Made by a program: the position numbers and the translations under genes
The notes under the pieces: model-generated
What the model saw: only the letters and a program-made list of their open reading frames with translations
The model's database searches: none
Told to the model about the DNA's origin: nothing
Source: Chromobotia macracanthus
Taxonomy: Eukaryota; Chordata; Actinopteri; Cypriniformes; Botiidae
Direction of reading: 5' to 3'
Length of the DNA stretch: 64,000 nt
Assembly (NCBI GenBank): GCA_036877525.1
Contig: JAZGTH010000059.1
Coordinates: 7,842,501 to 7,906,500, forward strand
Part shown: positions 60,759 through 64,000 of the stretch, piece after piece
Numbering within the stretch: the first letter of the stretch is position 1
Layout: every line of letters begins with the position of its first letter

Positions 60759-63456
60759 CTGACCAAACACAAACAAACAAACACTCATTACCAGACACAG
60801 AGCAGAGGGAACACTGACCACCACAAACAAATACAGTACACTCATTACCAAACACACAGCTGCCGACCGACTGGTCAAACACGAGCCCTGAAAACATTTG
60901 CTGCCTCATGAGATCTAAGATATTGCTTGAGTCTGGGAAGTGAGGAGGAACTCACAGGGGATGTAGGAGATCATGATGAGGATGAGGAAGGTGTGGTAGT
61001 CGAAGGAGAAGTTGTACTTGTTAGGCAAGGTGATGGAGTAAAGCCCTGTTTTCTGCACGTATGGCAGCGCAGCGTAGATGGTCAGAAGTTCCCCGGCCAC
61101 ACCCATGGGATACAGCACGATAAAAAATGTGTATCTGTAAAGATTTGCAAGATTGTGAGTGCTTTCCTCTCATCTGACCATGAGGTACATGTGTAGAAAT
61201 AACTCATGCAAACAACCCTCTGTGACCCTGTTTTATTAGGAATGGACTCAATGGCAGGTTGCAACCCAACTGGATCACAGGACTGTGTTGATAGTAAGTT
61301 GGCAAGAAACAGATGATTTTCCAATGTATTGTGATTTTTTTTCTCTAACGATTCAGAATATATTCAATGTCCCCTGATTCTGTCACTGTCACTTTCAAAT
61401 GATGGTGCAAGTCGCAGTTGGGCCATCTTTGTCCAAATGAAGCAATTTTGCAAAAAAATGATTTGATTTGTACTGACTGCAGAATCAATTCTGAATTTTT
61501 AAGGACAAATACAGAATTGTTACAGACAGAATCTCTGTGCATCTGAAAATCTTTTTTTTTCTAGCTTTCAGGCTCCCACACAGCAGGGAAACTTGATGTT
61601 CAATGTAAATTTTATTATAATTAATAAACACAACAAACACTAGACTTTACCTTGCCCATTTGATGAGGTAAGGCAGATGGTTGAGCAGGCTGAAGGTGTA
61701 GAAAGAGTAACGGATGATCTCTGTGATGGTCCAGGCCACCACGAAGAGAAGAACGCTGTCTTCACTTTGGACCTAGGACGAGAGGAACTGTAAGTCATAC
61801 GTAACCCAGACAAAACTCCTCAGCATGCTGGTTTCATGAGGAATATTTAGTTGAGAACCATGCAGTTATGTCTGCTAGGCTTCCATTGCCATTCAATAAA
61901 GCCACTCATCACACACAGATGGACGACTAACAACATTCAGATCTGTCAAAGATTCCAGCATTGCCTCTACACACTCAGGCTTGAAAGGAGGTTATTGCAC
62001 AACAGAAACAAGCATAAAATGACACTACATATACATTAGTATTATTCTCTAGTTTTGGTTCAAGCAGGTTTGTCGAAGAAACACAGTAACATACAGACCT
62101 ACTGTATACACTGTCAGCACGTCATTCTCTGGGATAGACAACCAAAACCTGATTCTTTGTTTCCAAGAAAACATTACAGGTGAAAACAATAAATAACAGT
62201 TTTTTCACACTAAAATTGTACTGTTTTGGCTCCTGGTCTAAGCATAGAAACAGATGGTGAATCCAGAATTAGCCACTAGGTGGCAGTAGTGAGACTGAAG
62301 AGTTTGCCCTCTAAGCCAAAGAAAACTAATTAAAGAGTGCTCATTAAGGTACAGGAAACAATAAGGATTAAATGTAGGGTGGGCAATTTCAGATAGGCTT
62401 ATAATGGCAATGTCACAAAGCCATGACAGGCTAGCAGGACATCCCATCACTGCATTCAAACATACTGGAAAATAATATTTTACTAGGCCTTCAAATAATC
62501 ATTTTTAAATTGCTTATATTTTCCGGTTTTACATGACCACAGGAGCCCTGATTATAGTTCCTTATACAATCATAATTTGTTATTATTAGGTCACCTGAGT
62601 GGGTATCACATGGAAATTAAACATAAACGTACTTCTCTAACACTGTGTGTGACTGCCCAGGTAAGAAATACCCGTGACATCACCTGAAACCCCGTCAGCA
62701 CCACAGAAGAGGGAACGATGCCTGCACGACATTCAAATAAAGCCAAAAGGGTTAGTCGTGTGTTTCTATCAATGAAAAACATGCAGATACAATAATACAG
62801 ATTTCATAATACATATAGAACAATTTTAAATCATAAAATCTATGTAATAATATTCATTTACAACAAGAGATATTCAGAAACAAAATACACTGTATACATG
62901 GTTTTTAATCTGACACTGCAGGACTGTGCCTCAAAATATCTGACACTGCCAGAACAAAAATGTAATCGCAGCGGTCATTAATCAGATGTCACAAACGTGT
63001 CAAACTAACTACACGCGTCAGACTACAGAATCTGGCCTAAGATTCCAGAAATCTTTTAGGATTTTCAAAACTTCTCTCAGACAGCCAAATCGTGGCCAAC
63101 ATCGTACAGTTTGTGCTGGGCTTAAGACTAAGTCTAACAGCAAAAACGTAGTCAGGGTGTGATGTAACGGAGACAGCTGTGGTTGTTTGCTCTATGAAAG
63201 GTCACATTAAGCTTTAAGTCCCAGATAATGAGGTGTGGACTGTGAACTCTCTGTTCCACGGGTACAGCGACACATCCGTGTTAACACATTATCACCGTCA
63301 GACTGGCAGAGAAAGCAGCACTCTCACTGCTGAGTTATAAAGGCTTCACTTGTATAGTCTGATTTGTATACTTCACTGAGTGTGTATTTAAAGTACAGAT
63401 TTATGTCGGAGACTGTTATTAGCAGCAGTGTACTTACCAACTGCACAATGCAATAT
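60676..63456 (-). CDS. hacd2: 3-hydroxyacyl-CoA dehydratase 2, C-terminal part (5 exons in window)
   Basis: HACD2 is the ER membrane dehydratase of the third step of very-long-chain fatty acid elongation. Five exons (63438-63456, 62633-62721, 61651-61772, 60956-61134, 60676-60758) join in frame and cover roughly the last 160 residues, from ILHCAVGIVPSSVV to HMEEYSKME and TAA. The catalytic Tyr and Glu of the Phs1/HACD family sit seven residues apart in YPMGVAGE (exon 60956-61134), and both are present. LPNKYNFSFDY, the hydrophobic last segment and the polar C-terminus match HACD2. The first exons lie beyond the window end. The gene is upstream of and in the same direction as adcy5, as in human. 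Confidence 0.94.
60753..60862. repeat. diverged tandem duplication covering the hacd2 last acceptor
   Basis: GAAACACTGACC...ACTCATTACCAGACACA and GAACACTGACCACC...ACTCATTACCAAACACA are two copies of about 55-60 bp. The first contains the real acceptor at 60758/60759; the second has the same CAG/TGTT at 60813/60814. Confidence 0.7.
60956..61134 (-). CDS. hacd2: hacd2 exon with catalytic Tyr/Glu (second from end)
   Basis: This 179-bp exon reads YTFFIVLYPMGVAGELLTIY (catalytic Tyr and Glu in YPMGVAGE) and on to LPNKYNFSFDYHTFLILIMI and SYIP. It lies between CTTTACAG and CCCCT/GTGAGT. Confidence 0.96.
61651..61772 (-). CDS. hacd2: hacd2 exon (third from end)
   Basis: This 122-bp exon reads VQSEDSVLLFVVAWTITEII and RYSFYTFSLLNHLPYLIKWA plus split Arg. 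It lies between GTCCTAG and AAG/GTAAAG. Confidence 0.95.
62633..62721 (-). CDS. hacd2: hacd2 exon (fourth from end)
   Basis: This 89-bp exon reads IVPSSVVLTGFQVMSRVFLT and WAVTHSVRE, between TCGTGCAG and GAA/GTACGT. The internal CAG/GTGATG (62684/62683) resembles a donor, but the reading frame continues through it and codes for conserved residues. Confidence 0.93.
63438..63456 (-). CDS. hacd2: hacd2 19-bp microexon
   Basis: This exon reads ILHCAV plus one base of Gly, between CTTGACAG and GTTG/GTAAGT. It joins in phase to GIVPSSVV of the next exon, matching EILHCAIGIVPSSVV in HACD2. It is too short for ORF callers. Confidence 0.88.
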
Positions 63457-64000
63457 CTGTCAAGAGAGAAAAGATTAAATATTATAAGGTGCACTGAGCC
63501 TCAGGGAACCTTTTTACAAGAATAATCAAATACAAGAACTCTGCAGGAAGAGAGTGTTATATGTTTCAGAGGAGCTCACAAGCGCAGTGAAATAACATTG
63601 CATTGAATGGATCTCTGCTGGCTCACTGTGAGAGTGACACAAGGATACCAGTTAAAAATTAAAAATAAATAAATCGCTGGTATTTGTTAAGCATTATAAA
63701 CCCACCCCCCTATTTGTTAGTGCTGTCAGTCCAGTCAAGCTTCATTCTGTCACCAGCAAACATTCAGAATAATCATTCAGAATAATCATTCAGAATAAGT
63801 TAATAGTCTTATGAATTAATAATATCTGGATAACTGGTGGACTTTAACCGTCCTCCATAAAGATTCAAGATTTTATCTGTCACACATAGTTATATATGTA
63901 GGATACAACCAGCAGTGAAATGAAAAACTGGTCCTCTCCAAAAACAGAGCAAAATATTTACAGTGTATAAAAAAACTAACATAACTTAATGAAAAGTAGC
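63457..64000 (-). other. hacd2 intron, runs off the window
   Basis: Contains the 13-bp triplication at 63763-63797. No further exon was seen. Confidence 0.55.
63763..63797. repeat. 13-bp tandem triplication
   Basis: Three copies of CATTCAGAATAAT/G in a row in the hacd2 intron. Confidence 0.85.

Noticed and set aside
62633..62684. Intron beginning at CAG/GTGATG inside the hacd2 exon
   Set aside because: Translation continues through it with conserved VMSRVFLTWAVTHSVRE, ending at a proper GTACGT donor.

Overview
This is vertebrate nuclear DNA, and the repeats point to a teleost, most likely a cyprinid-type fish. Coding sequence is a few percent of the window, cut into short exons with standard GT-AG splice sites. 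The introns are packed with fish-type MITEs, tRNA-derived SINEs and microsatellites. There is no sign of bacterial, phage or viral sequence.

Three protein genes account for essentially all coding signal. (1) The 3' end of sec22a, an ER-Golgi SNARE-like membrane protein, lies on the + strand (exons 960-1078, 1461-1526 and 2205-2405; poly-A signal near 3612). (2) The complete coding region of adcy5, adenylate cyclase type 5, lies on the - strand: 20 coding exons from the ATG at 57327 to the stop at 8101, joined here into a continuous 1178-codon frame in which every intron phase matches. It has the expected layout of N-terminal tail, six membrane segments, C1 cyclase domain, six membrane segments and C2 cyclase domain, with all metal- and ATP-binding residues that I checked present. 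(3) The last five exons of hacd2, the 3-hydroxyacyl-CoA dehydratase of very-long-chain fatty acid elongation, lie on the - strand (60676-63456). The order and orientation sec22a(+) / adcy5(-) / hacd2(-) is the same as SEC22A-ADCY5-HACD2 on human 3q21, which supports the identification of adcy5 rather than adcy6.

Layout: 1-3617 sec22a; 3618-7030 intergenic DNA between two convergent genes, with two tandem arrays back to back (25-27 bp unit, then about 33 copies of a 22-bp unit); 7030-8100 probable adcy5 3' UTR; 8101-30987 adcy5 exons 20 to 2; 30988-56409 the 25-kb intron 1; 56410-57327 coding exon 1; 57328-58480 CpG-rich 5' UTR and promoter with CCAAT boxes; 58480-59290 intergenic; 59290-63456 hacd2 3' UTR and exons; 63457-64000 hacd2 intron.

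I found no new multi-gene system. What deserves a second look is structural: eleven copies of one Angel-like MITE in a single locus, a near-perfect 48-bp-arm palindrome, a GATA/GACA array that starts right at a splice donor, a duplicated (decoy) splice acceptor in front of the last hacd2 exon, a shortened adcy5 exon 16, and several repeat-free stretches that look like conserved regulatory elements. Exon boundaries were read by eye from splice consensus and comparison with remembered mammalian proteins; no alignment was run.
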